Counted from the first letter of the stretch, positions 46,015-55,476 are shown. The stretch: DNA of 64,000 bases from Paracidovorax wautersii (GCF_031453675.1 NZ_JAVIZX010000001.1:3494001-3558000); one strand, 5' to 3'. The notes: generated from the sequence alone by a model not told the origin. Numbers and translations are program-made.

Positions 46015-47376
46015 ATGACTTCTGCCGCCACCCACCTTGAAGAAAGCCCGACGCTCGCCGCCCTGCGCGGCGCCGAGCCCTGCCTGTGGCTCAACCCCCG
46101 TCGCCAGGCAGAGCCGGCCGCACAGCAGCGGGCGCTAGGGGAAACCATTAGTCTCGATGATACGAAAGCCGCGGCGGCCCGCTTTGAACGTTTTGCTCCG
46201 CTGCTCGCCCAGCTCTTTCCGGAACTCGCCGAGACCCAGGGCGTGATCGAGTCGCCCCTGGTGCCCGCCGCTGCGCTGCAGCCGGACGTGGGCTTGCCGG
46301 CAGGGCGGGGTGCGTTGTGGATCAAGGCCGATCACAGCCTGCCGGTGGCAGGTTCCATCAAGGCCCGCGGCGGCATCCATGAAGTGCTGGAGTTCGCCGA
46401 GCGGCTGGCGCTGGAGCAGGGACTGCTCACGCCCGCCTCCGGCCCGGAGGAGTACCGGCAGCTGGCCTCGCCCGCCGCGCGGGCCGTGTTCGGCCGCTAC
46501 CAGGTGGCCGTGGGTTCCACCGGCAACCTGGGCCTGAGCATCGGCGTGGCCGCGTCCGCTCTGGGCTTTCGCGCCGCGGTGCACATGTCGGCCGATGCCA
46601 AGGAATGGAAGAAGGAGCGCCTGCGCCGCCGCGGCGTCGAGGTGGTCGAGCACGCCGGCGACTACGAAAAAGCCGTGGCCGCCGGCCGCACCCAGGCCGA
46701 GGCCGACCCGTTCTGCCACTTCGTGGACGATGAGCGCTCCCTGTCGCTGCTGTTGGGCTACAGCGCTGCCGCGCTGCACCTGCGCACGCAGCTGGCCGAC
46801 GCGGGCATCGCCATCGATGCCGAGCACCCGCTGTTCGTCTACCTGCCCTGCGGCGTGGGCGGCGCGCCGGCCGGCATCGCCTTCGGGCTGCGCCAGCTGC
46901 TGGGCCCGCATGTGCATTGCCTGTTTGCCGAGCCGGTCCAGTCGCCCTGTTTCCTGGTGCAGATGCTGGCCGGGGAGGGCGCCCACCCCTCGGTCTACGA
47001 CCTGGGCCTGAACAACCGCACGGAGGCCGATGGCCTGGCCGTGCCCCGGGCGTCCCTGCTGGCGGCCGCGCTCATGCAGCCGCTGCTGTCCGGCTCTTTC
47101 ACGGTGCGTGACGAGACCTTGTTCGAGCAGCTGGTGCAGGTGCTGGACGCCACCGGCGCGCGCATCGAACCTTCGGCGGCCGCGGGCTGCGGCGGACCGG
47201 CGATGCTGACCGGCTCCCCGGCCGGCCAGGCCTGGCTGCAGGCGCAGGGCCTGGCGCCGCATCTGGCGCAGGCCACGCACGTCGTCTGGACCACCGGCGG
47301 CCTGTTCGTGCCGCCCGAAGAGTACGAGCGCTTCGTCGCCCGCGGGCGCGCGCTGCTGCAGGCGCAGGGCCGCTGA
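46015..47376 (+). CDS. dsdA: D-serine ammonia-lyase (dehydratase)
   Basis: 453 residues from [10 protein letters not shown]. It follows E. coli DsdA throughout: LWLNPRRQ, the PLP lysine in [56 protein letters not shown] and [13 protein letters not shown]. It converts D-serine to pyruvate and ammonia. Alternative starts at 45994 and 45934 would add residues with no DsdA counterpart. The divergent LysR gene probably controls it. It heads a run with a receptor, amidase and FAD oxidoreductase. Confidence 0.95.
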   Translation: MTSAATHLEESPTLAALRGAEPCLWLNPRRQAEPAAQQRALGETISLDDTKAAAARFERFAPLLAQLFPELAETQGVIESPLVPAAALQPDVGLPAGRGALWIKADHSLPVAGSIKARGGIHEVLEFAERLALEQGLLTPASGPEEYRQLASPAARAVFGRYQVAVGSTGNLGLSIGVAASALGFRAAVHMSADAKEWKKERLRRRGVEVVEHAGDYEKAVAAGRTQAEADPFCHFVDDERSLSLLLGYSAAALHLRTQLADAGIAIDAEHPLFVYLPCGVGGAPAGIAFGLRQLLGPHVHCLFAEPVQSPCFLVQMLAGEGAHPSVYDLGLNNRTEADGLAVPRASLLAAALMQPLLSGSFTVRDETLFEQLVQVLDATGARIEPSAAAGCGGPAMLTGSPAGQAWLQAQGLAPHLAQATHVVWTTGGLFVPPEEYERFVARGRALLQAQGR

Positions 47377-47436
47377 CCCCGTCGCGCTGCACTTTCCTTT
47401 TGTTTTTCACCCCCCGCTAGCTCCCTGGAGATCGCC

Positions 47437-48414
47437 ATGAACCGCAAGATGATGTTGTCCGCACTGCTGTGCGCCATGGGCGCTGCCGCCTTCGCCCCGG
47501 CCTTCGCGCAGGACAAGTTTCCGAGCAAGCCCATCACGCTGGTGATCCCTTTCCCGCCCGGTGGCGCCACCGACGTGCTGGGCCGCCTCATCGGCAAGAA
47601 GCTGGGCGACAAGCTGGGCCAGAGCGTGGTGATCGACAACCGCGCCGGTGCAGGCACCGTGATCGGCGCCACCTACGTGGCCAAGGCGGCGCCGGACGGC
47701 TACACGCTGCTGCTCAGTTCGGGCACGACCTTCACGGTCAACCCGGCCGTGCGCCCCAAGCTGCCGTACGACCCGGTCAAGAGCTTCGAGCCCATCGGCA
47801 TCGCCGGCCGCACGGGCCTGATCCTGCTGGCCAACAAGAACGTGCCGGTCAATGACGTGAAGCAGTTCGTGAGCACGGTGAAGGCCGCACCGGAGAAGTA
47901 TTCGTACGGCTCCTTCGGCGCGGGCACCACCTCGCAGTTCGCGGCCGAGCTGTTCTTCCACGCCGCCGGCGTGAAGGTGCAGCACGTGCCGTACAAGGGC
48001 AGCGCGCCCGCGATGGTCGACCTGATGGGCGGGCAGATCCCGTTCACGGTGGACACCGTTTCCGCCGCCGTGCCCCAGCTCAAGGACGGCAAGATCAAGG
48101 CCATCGCCGTCACCTCGGCCAAGCGCTCGCCCCTGCTGCCGACGGTGCCCACGCTGGCCGAAAGCGGCTTTCCCGGCGTGGAGATGGACACCTGGCTGGC
48201 GATGATGGCGCCCGCCGGCCTGCCGCCCGCCGTCAAGTCCCACCTCGAACTGGCCCTGGCCCAGGTCGTGTCGGACCCGGAGATGCGTGACAAGATGCTC
48301 GCCAACGGTTTCGAGCCGGCCTATGCGTCCTCCAAGGCCGTGAGCGCGCTGATCGAAAAGGAGCTGCCGCTGATGCGCGCCGTCGCCCAACGGGCCGGCA
48401 TCACGGCGGACTGA
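47437..48414 (+). CDS. Bug/TctC-family tripartite tricarboxylate transporter receptor
   Basis: 325 residues. A signal peptide (MNRKMMLSALLCAMGAAAFA, cleavage near FAQDK) precedes a Bug-type periplasmic binding protein: ITLVIPFPPGGATDVLGR, VIDNRAGAGTVIGATYVAK, VPYKGSAPAMVDLMGGQI and RSPLLPTVPTLAESGFPG. The ligand-binding aspartate pocket that fixes carboxylates or amides varies among the many Bug proteins of Burkholderiales. No TctA/TctB membrane genes are adjacent. Its position between dsdA and an amidase suggests it captures an amino acid or amide (inference). Confidence 0.92.
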   Translation: MNRKMMLSALLCAMGAAAFAPAFAQDKFPSKPITLVIPFPPGGATDVLGRLIGKKLGDKLGQSVVIDNRAGAGTVIGATYVAKAAPDGYTLLLSSGTTFTVNPAVRPKLPYDPVKSFEPIGIAGRTGLILLANKNVPVNDVKQFVSTVKAAPEKYSYGSFGAGTTSQFAAELFFHAAGVKVQHVPYKGSAPAMVDLMGGQIPFTVDTVSAAVPQLKDGKIKAIAVTSAKRSPLLPTVPTLAESGFPGVEMDTWLAMMAPAGLPPAVKSHLELALAQVVSDPEMRDKMLANGFEPAYASSKAVSALIEKELPLMRAVAQRAGITAD

Positions 48415-48478
48415 GCGGTGCAGCGCCGTCCTCCGCGTCACGCAGCGTTGATGGCTGCGGTGCCAGACTGTGGCATCC

Positions 48479-48541
48479 ACTATCGAAACAATAGCTGGCT
48501 GCGCTTGCCCTGATTGCGATGCAGCCAGTTTTGTGCTTGAA
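48479..48541 (-). repeat. Dispersed repeat family 1 copy (receptor-amidase gap)
   Basis: CACTATCGAAACAATAGCTG, then GCTGCGCTTGCCCTGATTGC, then GATGCAGCCAGTTTTGTGC. The AT-rich hairpin is slightly shortened; GGCTGC...GCAGCC forms the second stem. It fills the middle of a 299-base gap that otherwise holds no recognised feature. Confidence 0.7.
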
Positions 48542-48713
48542 CATGAGGAAAGACCAGCGCCACCCGCTATGCTTTTCATAGAGAACCCCTCGCGCCGCGC
48601 CGGCCCGTCCGGCCGCGCGGCCAGACCCGCCCGCCCCACCGGCGCAGCCACCGCTGTGCCGAGCGGCGGGCCTTGCGCCTTTTTTCGCCCAACCCCTTGC
48701 CGACCCACTTGCC

Positions 48714-50264
48714 ATGACCACTGACACCCGCCTGGTGGAGCTGTCCGCCAACGAACTGCGCCACCGCATCGGCACGCGCGAGATCTCGCCCGTCGAACTG
48801 CTGGAGGCGTGCATCGATCGCATCGAGGCCGTGAACCCGTACGTGAACGCCGTCACCGCCACCTGCTTCGACCGCGCCCGCGCGGAGGCCAAGGCGGCCG
48901 AGAAGGCCGTGCTGGCCGGCGAACCGCTGGGCCTGCTGCACGGTCTGCCGATGGGCGTGAAGGACCTCGAAGCCACGGCCGGCCTGCTGACCACCTACGG
49001 CTCGCAGATCTACCGCGAGAACGTGCCCACGCAGGACAACGTGCTGGTCGCGCGCCTGCGTGCGGCCGGCGCCATCGTCACCGGCAAGACCAATATTCCC
49101 GACATGGGCGCGGGTGCCAATTCGCGCAACACGGTGTGGGGCGCCACGGGCAACCCGTTCAATCCCAACCTGAACGCGGGTGGCTCGTCCGGCGGCGCCG
49201 CGGCGGCGCTGGCCTGCGACATGCTGCCTGTGTGCACGGGCTCCGATACCGGCGGCTCGCTGCGCATCCCGGCCGCCAAGTGCGGCGTGGTGGGCTTCCG
49301 GCCTTCGCCCGGCGTGGTGCCCAGCTCGCGCAAGCTGCTGGGCTGGACGCCGATCTCCGTCGTCGGCCCCATGGGCCGCACGGTGGCCGAGGCCTGCCTG
49401 CAGCTGGCCGCGTCCGCAGGCATGTCGGCCGGCGACCCGCTGACCTATCCGCTCGACCCGCTGAGCTTTCTGAACCCCGAAGCGGTCGATCTCGGCAGCC
49501 TGCGCGTGGGCTTCACCGAAGACTTCGGCGCCTGCGATGTGGACGACGGCATCCGCAGCGTGTTCCGTCGCAAGATCGCCTCCATGCGCCATCTGTTCAA
49601 GAGCTGCGACGAGATCCGCTTCGACCTGGGCGACGTGCACCGCTGCTTCGACGTGCTGCGGGCGGAGGCCTTCGTGGCCAGCACGCGCGACGCCTATGCG
49701 CGCGACCCGGCGAGCCTGGGCCCCAACACCCGCGCCAACTACGAGATGGGCGCCGCCATGTCGCTGCTGGACAGCGCCTGGGCGCAGGCCGAGCAGACGC
49801 GCATCCTGGCGCGCTTCCAGCAGGCGTTCGAGGAATTCGACATCATCCTCGCGCCCACCACGCCCGTGTCGCCTTTCCCCTGGACGGAGCTGTACGCCAG
49901 CCACATCAACGGCCAGCCGCAGGCCAACTACTACCGCTGGCTGGCACTGACCTACGTGACCACGCTGACCACGCACCCCTCGCTGTCCCTGCCGTGCGGC
50001 CGCGACACCGCAGGCATGCCCTTCGGCCTGCAGGTGGTGGGGCGCTTCCGCGACGATCACCGCACGCTGGGCGTCGGGCACGCGCTGGAGCAGGCCTTCG
50101 CCGCCATTCCCGAGCTGCAGCGGCCCCGCCCCGCGCTGGACCAACTGGTGCATGCGCAGCCCTCGCTCAAGTCCATCGTGACCGAAGCGCCGCACATCGA
50201 CGATGCCCGGGGCATTCCCCGCGCCGGCCGCTCGGCCTCGGCGGGTGAAGCCTCCGCCGTCTGA
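48714..50264 (+). CDS. Amidase (amidase-signature family)
   Basis: 516 residues with the amidase-signature catalytic triad: Lys in GLPMGVKDLE, cis-Ser in the glycine/serine loop NAGGSSGGAAAAL and the nucleophile in GSDTGGSLRIPAAKCG. Such enzymes hydrolyse linear amides to acid and ammonia. The C-terminal third (ILAPTTPVSPFPWTE) is also family-like. Start at 48714 follows a TTGCC leader with a weak ribosome site. Its place between a Bug receptor and a D-amino-acid-oxidase-like protein suggests an amino acid amide as substrate. Confidence 0.9.
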   Translation: MTTDTRLVELSANELRHRIGTREISPVELLEACIDRIEAVNPYVNAVTATCFDRARAEAKAAEKAVLAGEPLGLLHGLPMGVKDLEATAGLLTTYGSQIYRENVPTQDNVLVARLRAAGAIVTGKTNIPDMGAGANSRNTVWGATGNPFNPNLNAGGSSGGAAAALACDMLPVCTGSDTGGSLRIPAAKCGVVGFRPSPGVVPSSRKLLGWTPISVVGPMGRTVAEACLQLAASAGMSAGDPLTYPLDPLSFLNPEAVDLGSLRVGFTEDFGACDVDDGIRSVFRRKIASMRHLFKSCDEIRFDLGDVHRCFDVLRAEAFVASTRDAYARDPASLGPNTRANYEMGAAMSLLDSAWAQAEQTRILARFQQAFEEFDIILAPTTPVSPFPWTELYASHINGQPQANYYRWLALTYVTTLTTHPSLSLPCGRDTAGMPFGLQVVGRFRDDHRTLGVGHALEQAFAAIPELQRPRPALDQLVHAQPSLKSIVTEAPHIDDARGIPRAGRSASAGEASAV

Positions 50265-50299
50265 TCGTCTGACTCGCCTTCCTGGAACCGCCTTCGCCC

Positions 50300-51427
50300 A
50301 TGCAAACCACCGACTTCGCCATCATCGGTGCCGGCATCGCCGGCGCCTCCATCGGCTGGCAGCTCGCCAGCGCCGGCAGCGTGCTGCTGCTGGAGCGTGA
50401 ATCCCAGCCCGGATACCACACCACCGGCCGCTCGGCCGCGCTGTTCATGGAGACCTACGGCACGCCCAATATCCAGGCGCTCACGCGCGCCAGCCGGGCC
50501 TTCTACGACGCGCCGCCGGCCGAGTTCGGGGGTGACCCGCTGCTGTCGCCGCGCGGCGTGGTCTACGTGGCCGGGCCCGACCAGCTCGACCTGCTGGACG
50601 CGCATGTCGCCGATGCCTTGGCGCGCTCGCCCAACGTGCAGCGCGTGGACAAAGAGCCGCTGCTGCAGATGCTGCCTTGCCTGCGCGAAGAAGCCGTGGC
50701 CGCCGGCATGAGCGAGCCCGACGCCGCCGACATCGACGTGCACGCCCTGCACCAGGGCTACCTGCGCGGCCTGCGCCAGCGCGGCGGGCAGGTACGCACG
50801 GGGGCCGAGGTGACGGGCCTCGCGCGGGAGGGCGGCGCCTGGCGCATCACGCTCGCCGACGGCAGCACGGTGCACGCGCGCACCGTGGTGAACGCGGCTG
50901 GCGCCTGGGCCGACGTGATTGCCGGGCTGGCCGGCGTGCCGCCGATCGGGCTGGAGCCGCGCCGGCGCACGGCCTTCACCTTTCCGGTGCCGGACGGCAT
51001 GGATGCGCACGGCTGGCCGGCCGTGGTGGCGATCGACGAATCGTTCTATTTCAAGCCCGACGCGGGGCAGCTGCTGGGATCGCCCGCCAATGCCGATCCC
51101 ACCCACCCGCACGACGTGGTGCCCGAAGAGCTGGACGTGGCCACCGGCATCTACCACATCGAGCAGATGACGACCTTCCAGATCCGCCGCCCTTCGCACA
51201 CCTGGGCGGGGCTGCGCTCCTTCGTGCCCGACGGCGATCTGGTGATCGGCTGGGACAACCATGTGCCCGGCTTCTTCTGGCTGGCCGCGCAGGGTGGCTA
51301 CGGTATCCAGAGCGCGGCGGGCGCCTCGCTGCTGGCGCGGCAGCTGGTACTGGGCGAGCCGCTGGATGCGGCGCTGGTGCAGGAAGGGGTGGACGTGCCG
51401 GGCCTGTCGCCCGCACGGCTGCGCTAG
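50300..51427 (+). CDS. FAD-dependent oxidoreductase, DAO/glycine oxidase type
   Basis: 375 residues. The dinucleotide-binding motif IIGAGIAGASIGWQLAS opens the protein, VVNAAGAWADVIAGLAG is the second FAD segment, and VIGWDNHVPGFFWLAAQGGYG is the substrate-side C-terminal motif of D-amino acid dehydrogenases and related amine oxidases. It begins 36 bases after the amidase and is presumably co-transcribed. It likely oxidises a D-amino acid or N-alkyl amino acid to a keto acid; the natural substrate is unknown. Confidence 0.9.
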   Translation: MQTTDFAIIGAGIAGASIGWQLASAGSVLLLERESQPGYHTTGRSAALFMETYGTPNIQALTRASRAFYDAPPAEFGGDPLLSPRGVVYVAGPDQLDLLDAHVADALARSPNVQRVDKEPLLQMLPCLREEAVAAGMSEPDAADIDVHALHQGYLRGLRQRGGQVRTGAEVTGLAREGGAWRITLADGSTVHARTVVNAAGAWADVIAGLAGVPPIGLEPRRRTAFTFPVPDGMDAHGWPAVVAIDESFYFKPDAGQLLGSPANADPTHPHDVVPEELDVATGIYHIEQMTTFQIRRPSHTWAGLRSFVPDGDLVIGWDNHVPGFFWLAAQGGYGIQSAAGASLLARQLVLGEPLDAALVQEGVDVPGLSPARLR

Positions 51428-51633
51428 GGAGTCAGGGCGCTGGGACGCAAATGGGGGGGCGCGGCCCGAGCGGCCGCGCCGCGTGCTTGCGCAGGCACGG
51501 GCCGTTGGGGCCCTGGCCCACGTGGGCAACTGCGGCGGCAACCGCTGCGCTGGGAGGGCCTGCAGTTCCTGCAGGGCGGCAGCGCTGGCTTGCCGCACGG
51601 TCCGCGCAGCCCGCTGCAGGCTGCCGGCGGCTT

Positions 51634-51696
51634 ATGAGTGAAATCAGCCTCTGGCGCTTATGCAGAAAGCGCCGGTAGCTATGAAAATTATAGTGT
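51634..51696 (+). repeat. Dispersed repeat family 1, full copy
   Basis: GAGTGAAATCAGCCTCTGGC, GCTTATGCAGAAAGCGCCGG, TAGCTATGAAAATTATAG. GGCGCTT...AAAGCGCC and CTAT...ATAG stems are intact. It lies in the 286-base gap between the oxidoreductase and YjfB genes; the rest of that gap shows nothing recognisable. Confidence 0.8.
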
Positions 51697-51713
51697 CCGG
51701 GTGGCCGCGCCGT

Positions 51714-51917
51714 TCAGGCGAACGTGTTCACCTGGGTGCCCAGGCTGCCCGAGGTGGCCAGCTGCGGCTGGGGCAGGGCGCTGATCAGGGTGGCGGCGGT
51801 GCTGGCCTGGATGTCCAGCGCCTTCTTCAGCACGGCGGTGTTGACGGCGTCGGACGTCTCCTGCTGGGTCTGTGCGACAGCGGTGTTGACGATGGCATTG
51901 GTGAGCGAAACGTCCAT
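51714..51917 (-). CDS. YjfB-family putative motility protein
   Basis: 67 residues from MDVSLTNAIVNTAVAQTQQE. The Gln/Thr/Ala-rich body with TAVLKKALDIQASTAATLI is typical of the small YjfB family found near or co-regulated with flagellar and chemotaxis genes. AGGAG lies seven bases before the ATG at 51917. A chemoreceptor gene lies about 4 kb away. Molecular function unknown. Confidence 0.8.
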   Translation of the reverse strand: MDVSLTNAIVNTAVAQTQQETSDAVNTAVLKKALDIQASTAATLISALPQPQLATSGSLGTQVNTFA

Positions 51918-52079
51918 GGCGATCTCCTGCGGTAATCCCTGGTTATCGGCCACCGGCGCCGCAGGTTGAGGGTTTTCTGCGCCGCGGCGGGCAGGGTGGT
52001 GCTGCAGCGGGCCCTGCCGTCACCGTGTTTCCAGGATCGCGCCTGATCGCCGGGGGCCGGCGCGGGCGCCCGCCGTCGC

Positions 52080-53492
52080 TCAGTCCAGCGCGCTGGCGCC
52101 GAAGGCGCCGCAGGCGGCGAGGTCGGAGTCGCTGATGCGCGGCAGATGGGATGCCGCGTCGCGCAGCGCCGTCCGCAGGCCTTCCTCCAGCACCGGGTGG
52201 TAGAACGGCATGCCCAGCATTTCCTGCACGGTCAGTTCCTGGCCGATCGCCAGCGCCAGCAGGTGCGCCATGTGTTCGCCGGCCGGGGCGCACAGCTCGG
52301 CGCCCAGCAGCTTGCCCGTGCTGCGCTCGGCATACACATGCAGCCGGCCGGCGGCGCTCTGCGCCACGCGGGCCCGGCCCTGGCGGGCGAAATCCACCCG
52401 GCCCGTCACCACATCCTCGTCCTTCAGCGCGGCGTGGCGCCGCCCCACCACGGCGGCCTGCGGCTGGCAGAAGGTGATGGCCAGGCGCGTGCGGCGGCGA
52501 AAGCCCCGCGGCTCGGACGACACGGCGTTCAGCCCGGCGATATGGCCTTCGTCCGCCGCCTCGTGCAGCAGCGAGCGGTCGCCGTCCGCATCGCCCGCCA
52601 CAAACACCGGCAGGTCGCCGATCTGCAGCGAGCGCGGATCGATGGGCGGCAGGCCCTTGTCGTCCAGCTCCACGCCCAGGGTGTCCAGGCCCAGGTGCTC
52701 CAGGTTGGGGCGGCGGCCCATGGCGGCCAGCACCTGGTCCACCACCACGGTGGCCGAGCCGTTGCGCACCTCGATGCCGCCGGCCACCTCGCGCAGCTCG
52801 ACGTCGTCGCCGATGGAGACGGTGAACTCGGCCTGCAGCAGCTTGAGCATCGTGTCGTTGAGTTCCGGATCCGTCAGGCCGGCCACGGCCTTCTGCGTGC
52901 CGAACGCGGTCACCTCGACGCCGAGGCGCTTCAGCGCCTGCGCCATCTCCACACCCAGCGGGCCCAGTCCGATCACCGCCATGCGCGGGCCCAGCGTGGG
53001 CTGCTCGAACAGGGTGTCGGTCGTCAGGATGCGGTCACCGAAGGCCAGCCAGGGTTCCGGCACGGTCGGCCGCGAGCCCGTGGCGATGACGATGCTGCGG
53101 GTGGCATGCACCTGGCCGTTGACCTCCACGCGGTGCGCATCCAGCAGCCGCCCCCGGCCGGATATCACGCGCTCATCGTCGTTGGTGGATTTCATCGTGC
53201 CGGACACGAAGTCGTCACGCAGTTCGCGCACGCGCGCCAGCACCGCAGGCATGTCCACGCGCAGCCCGTCGCCGCCGCGGATGCCGAAGGTGTCCAGCTT
53301 GCGCCGGGCCTCGAAGGCATTGGCCGCCTCTATGAGCATCTTGGACGGCATGCAGCCCACCCGGGCGCAGGTGGTGCCCCAGGGTCCGTCGTTCACCAGC
53401 AGGTAGCGGTCCGTGCGCTTGCGCACCTCGCGCAGGGCCGCCAGCCCCGCGGTTCCCCCGCCGATGATCACCGCGTCCAGCATCTCGCTCAT
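52080..53492 (-). CDS. Dihydrolipoamide dehydrogenase-like flavin disulfide reductase
   Basis: 470 residues of the class I pyridine nucleotide-disulfide oxidoreductase family. FAD motif VIIGGGTAGLAALRE, redox-active disulfide in CARVGCMPSK, NAD motif VIGLGPLGVEMAQ, second FAD motif VFVAGDADG and the C-terminal catalytic pair in FYHPVLEEGLRTAL are present. CARVGC replaces the CLNVGC of classical Lpd, and no 2-oxo acid dehydrogenase genes are near. It is therefore probably a stand-alone reductase (dihydrolipoamide, mercuric or another thiol/disulfide). Start at 53492 (MSEMLDAV). Confidence 0.88.
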   Translation of the reverse strand: MSEMLDAVIIGGGTAGLAALREVRKRTDRYLLVNDGPWGTTCARVGCMPSKMLIEAANAFEARRKLDTFGIRGGDGLRVDMPAVLARVRELRDDFVSGTMKSTNDDERVISGRGRLLDAHRVEVNGQVHATRSIVIATGSRPTVPEPWLAFGDRILTTDTLFEQPTLGPRMAVIGLGPLGVEMAQALKRLGVEVTAFGTQKAVAGLTDPELNDTMLKLLQAEFTVSIGDDVELREVAGGIEVRNGSATVVVDQVLAAMGRRPNLEHLGLDTLGVELDDKGLPPIDPRSLQIGDLPVFVAGDADGDRSLLHEAADEGHIAGLNAVSSEPRGFRRRTRLAITFCQPQAAVVGRRHAALKDEDVVTGRVDFARQGRARVAQSAAGRLHVYAERSTGKLLGAELCAPAGEHMAHLLALAIGQELTVQEMLGMPFYHPVLEEGLRTALRDAASHLPRISDSDLAACGAFGASALD

Positions 53493-53746
53493 GGCACACC
53501 CCGTTTGTTTTTGGCAAGGCTCCGAGTGTCGTGGGCGCCGTGCCGAGGCCGTGTAGGTGTGCAGGCCTAGCGGCTGCGCGCCGTCAGGGCAACGCTGGAC
53601 AAGTCCCCGCGATGGAGGCCGTTCTGCTGGGTGTGGCCCGCAAAGAGCAAACCACGGCCATAGCCGCTGAGGTGGCGAGGATGTGCAACGCGTCGAACCG
53701 CTCCCAGCGCAGGTGCGCAGCGCGTGAGAGGCTGGTTCAGCATGTC

Positions 53747-54352
53747 TTACGGGTTCATTCCGTCTGCGCCATCGGCCCACGCAACCCGGCCCTGGCCAGC
53801 CTCGCTGGCTTCGACCATGAACGCCTGCGCCTGGGATTGCGGCAGCCGCATCTGCAGTCGTACCAGCGTGCCATGCTCGACCTGCAGCAGTTCGGCTCCG
53901 GCCGCTTCGATGCGGCGGCGCAGCATGCCTTCCAGGGCGTAGGGCACCTCGCACGCCAGCAGCGCCATCCGCTGCAGCGGCACCTTGTCGGCCGTCAACA
54001 AGGCCTGCGCGATGGTGTCGGTATAGGCGCGTACCAGGCCGCCCGCGCCCAGCTTCACGCCGCCGAAGTAGCGCACCACGGTGGCCAGAACGCCCTCCAG
54101 ATCCTGGTGGCGCAGCACGTCCAGCATCGGCCGTCCGGCCGTGCCCCCGGGCTCGCCGTCGTCCACAGCGGCAGACTGGCCGCCGGCCAGCAGCGCCCAG
54201 CACACGTGCGCTGCGCCCGGGTGTTGCTTCCACAGCGTGTCCACGATGGCCTGCGCCGCCGCGCGGTCCGCCACCGGCTGGACGCAGCCGATGAAGCGGC
54301 TTTTCTTGATGATGAGTTCGCTGTGGAAGGGCGCGGCGAGGGTGTGAGGCAT
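53747..54352 (-). CDS. yigZ: IMPACT/YigZ-family protein
   Basis: 201 residues from MPHTLAAPFH. The N-terminal IMPACT domain shows KKSRFIGCVQPVADRAAAQA, DDGEPGGTAGRPML and VVRYFGGVKLGAGGLVRAY; a shorter C-terminal DUF1949 domain follows. Bacterial YigZ is of uncertain function; the eukaryotic relative regulates translation. The frame extends to 54451, but the N-terminus matches at 54352. It is divergent from azurin; the FNR site between them is about 90 bases upstream of its start. Confidence 0.9.
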   Translation of the reverse strand: MPHTLAAPFHSELIIKKSRFIGCVQPVADRAAAQAIVDTLWKQHPGAAHVCWALLAGGQSAAVDDGEPGGTAGRPMLDVLRHQDLEGVLATVVRYFGGVKLGAGGLVRAYTDTIAQALLTADKVPLQRMALLACEVPYALEGMLRRRIEAAGAELLQVEHGTLVRLQMRLPQSQAQAFMVEASEAGQGRVAWADGADGMNP

Positions 54353-54437
54353 GTCGGTGGAAGTGTAGGTGCCGCGGTGGGCCCTTAGCGATGCATCGCC
54401 GTCCCCCCGGACCCGATCCCTCTTGATCTCTGCCAAC

Positions 54438-54479
54438 TTGATGCACATCAAATCGCCGGCCAGACCGCCTGCCTAAGAT
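54438..54479 (+). promoter_or_regulatory. FNR/ANR-type box with matched -10 (azurin promoter)
   Basis: TTGAT-GCAC-ATCAA (54438-54451) is a perfect FNR/ANR palindrome. TAAGAT at 54474-54479 is a -10 box. With transcription from 54486 the box centre falls at -41.5 exactly, the class II position for FNR-type activators. This predicts oxygen-limited induction of azurin. Confidence 0.85.
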
Positions 54480-54555
54480 GGCTCCACGAAGCACGCAAGA
54501 CCGGCGCTAGCGGGTCTGGAACCGGGCTTCGACTCTTTCTGAAAGGTGAGAACAA

Positions 54556-55011
54556 ATGGCAAGAATCTGGAAACCCCTGGCAGTGGTCGCTCTGTGTGTG
54601 GGCGCCGCCCCGGTTTGGGCCGCCGATTGCGCGGTCGAGATCGAGGGCAATGACGCAATGCAGTTCAACAAGCCCACGATCTCCGTGCCGGCCAGTTGCA
54701 AGGAATTCACCGTCAAGCTCAAGCACGTGGGCAAACTGCCCAAGACCGCCATGGGCCACAACTGGGTGCTGACCAAGACGGCAGACGTGCAGCCCGTCGC
54801 CAACGACGGCATTCCCGCCGGCGCGGCCAAGGACTATGTGAAAGACGGCGACGCCCGCGTGATCGCCCACACCAAGCTGATCGGCGGCGGCGAGTCCGAC
54901 TCCGTCAAGTTCGCCGTGAGCAAGCTGAAAGCCGGTGATTCGTACACCTATTTCTGCTCGTTCCCCGGCCACTCGGCCATCATGAAGGGCACGTTGACGC
55001 TGGCCAAGTAA
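54556..55011 (+). CDS. azu: Azurin (blue copper protein)
   Basis: 151 residues with a signal peptide (cleavage near [13 protein letters not shown]). The copper ligands are visible: His in MGHNWV, Cys and His in YFCSFPGH and Met in AIMKG. The N-terminal disulfide pair is also present (DCAVEIEG and PASCKEF). Azurin shuttles electrons in the periplasm, for example to nitrite reductase or peroxidase. It is monocistronic, with an FNR/ANR promoter upstream and a strong terminator after it. No denitrification gene is in the window. Confidence 0.97.
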   Translation: MARIWKPLAVVALCVGAAPVWAADCAVEIEGNDAMQFNKPTISVPASCKEFTVKLKHVGKLPKTAMGHNWVLTKTADVQPVANDGIPAGAAKDYVKDGDARVIAHTKLIGGGESDSVKFAVSKLKAGDSYTYFCSFPGHSAIMKGTLTLAK

Positions 55012-55033
55012 GCACGGGTGCCAAGCACCCCAC

Positions 55034-55063
55034 AAAAAAGCAGCCCGATGGGCTGCTTTTTTT
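55034..55063. terminator. Bidirectional rho-independent terminator after azurin
   Basis: AAAAAA-GCAGCCC-GAT-GGGCTGC-TTTTTTT: a 7-pair GC-rich stem with a 3-base loop flanked by A and T runs. It can stop transcription in both directions. It ends the azurin transcript 22 bases after the stop codon. Confidence 0.95.
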
Positions 55064-55227
55064 ATGGACGGGGGCCGGCGCACGAGATGCTTCCATGCGA
55101 CGTGGTCTGAACGCGACGACTGCATTCCACAGAGGGCCTTTGCGGCGCAGACCTACAGGGCTGCGCCAGGGCGGCCGCTTAGGCTTCAGGCACACGTTGT
55201 TACGCCATCCGCCGTCAGGAGCCCGCC

Positions 55228-55428
55228 ATGTTCTCGATCCCGCTGCCCGTCACGCTGAACCAGATGTTCTCGGCTTCCTTCGTGGCCCGCTCGCGCGGGG
55301 CTGAAGCCAACGCCGGCGCGCCGGCCCGGGTGGCCCCCCGTGCCCCGGTGCCGACGCCCCTGATGTCCGCCTACGAGGATCCGCTGCCCGATCTGGACCA
55401 GCGCGTGCGCAGTCTGGGCGAGTGGTAG
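55228..55428 (+). CDS. Small hypothetical protein
   Basis: 66 residues (MFSIPLPVTLNQMFSASFVA then an Ala/Pro/Arg-rich middle and DPLPDLDQRVRSLGEW). AGGAG seven bases before the ATG and a sharp stop make translation likely. No family recognised. An N-terminal amphipathic stretch and a polar tail are visible. It lies between the azurin terminator and the convergent chemoreceptor gene. Confidence 0.55.
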   Translation: MFSIPLPVTLNQMFSASFVARSRGAEANAGAPARVAPRAPVPTPLMSAYEDPLPDLDQRVRSLGEW

Positions 55429-55476
55429 CCGCTGGATCCTCGGCAGGCCGGCCCCTGGCGGGGCGGGCCTGCGACG

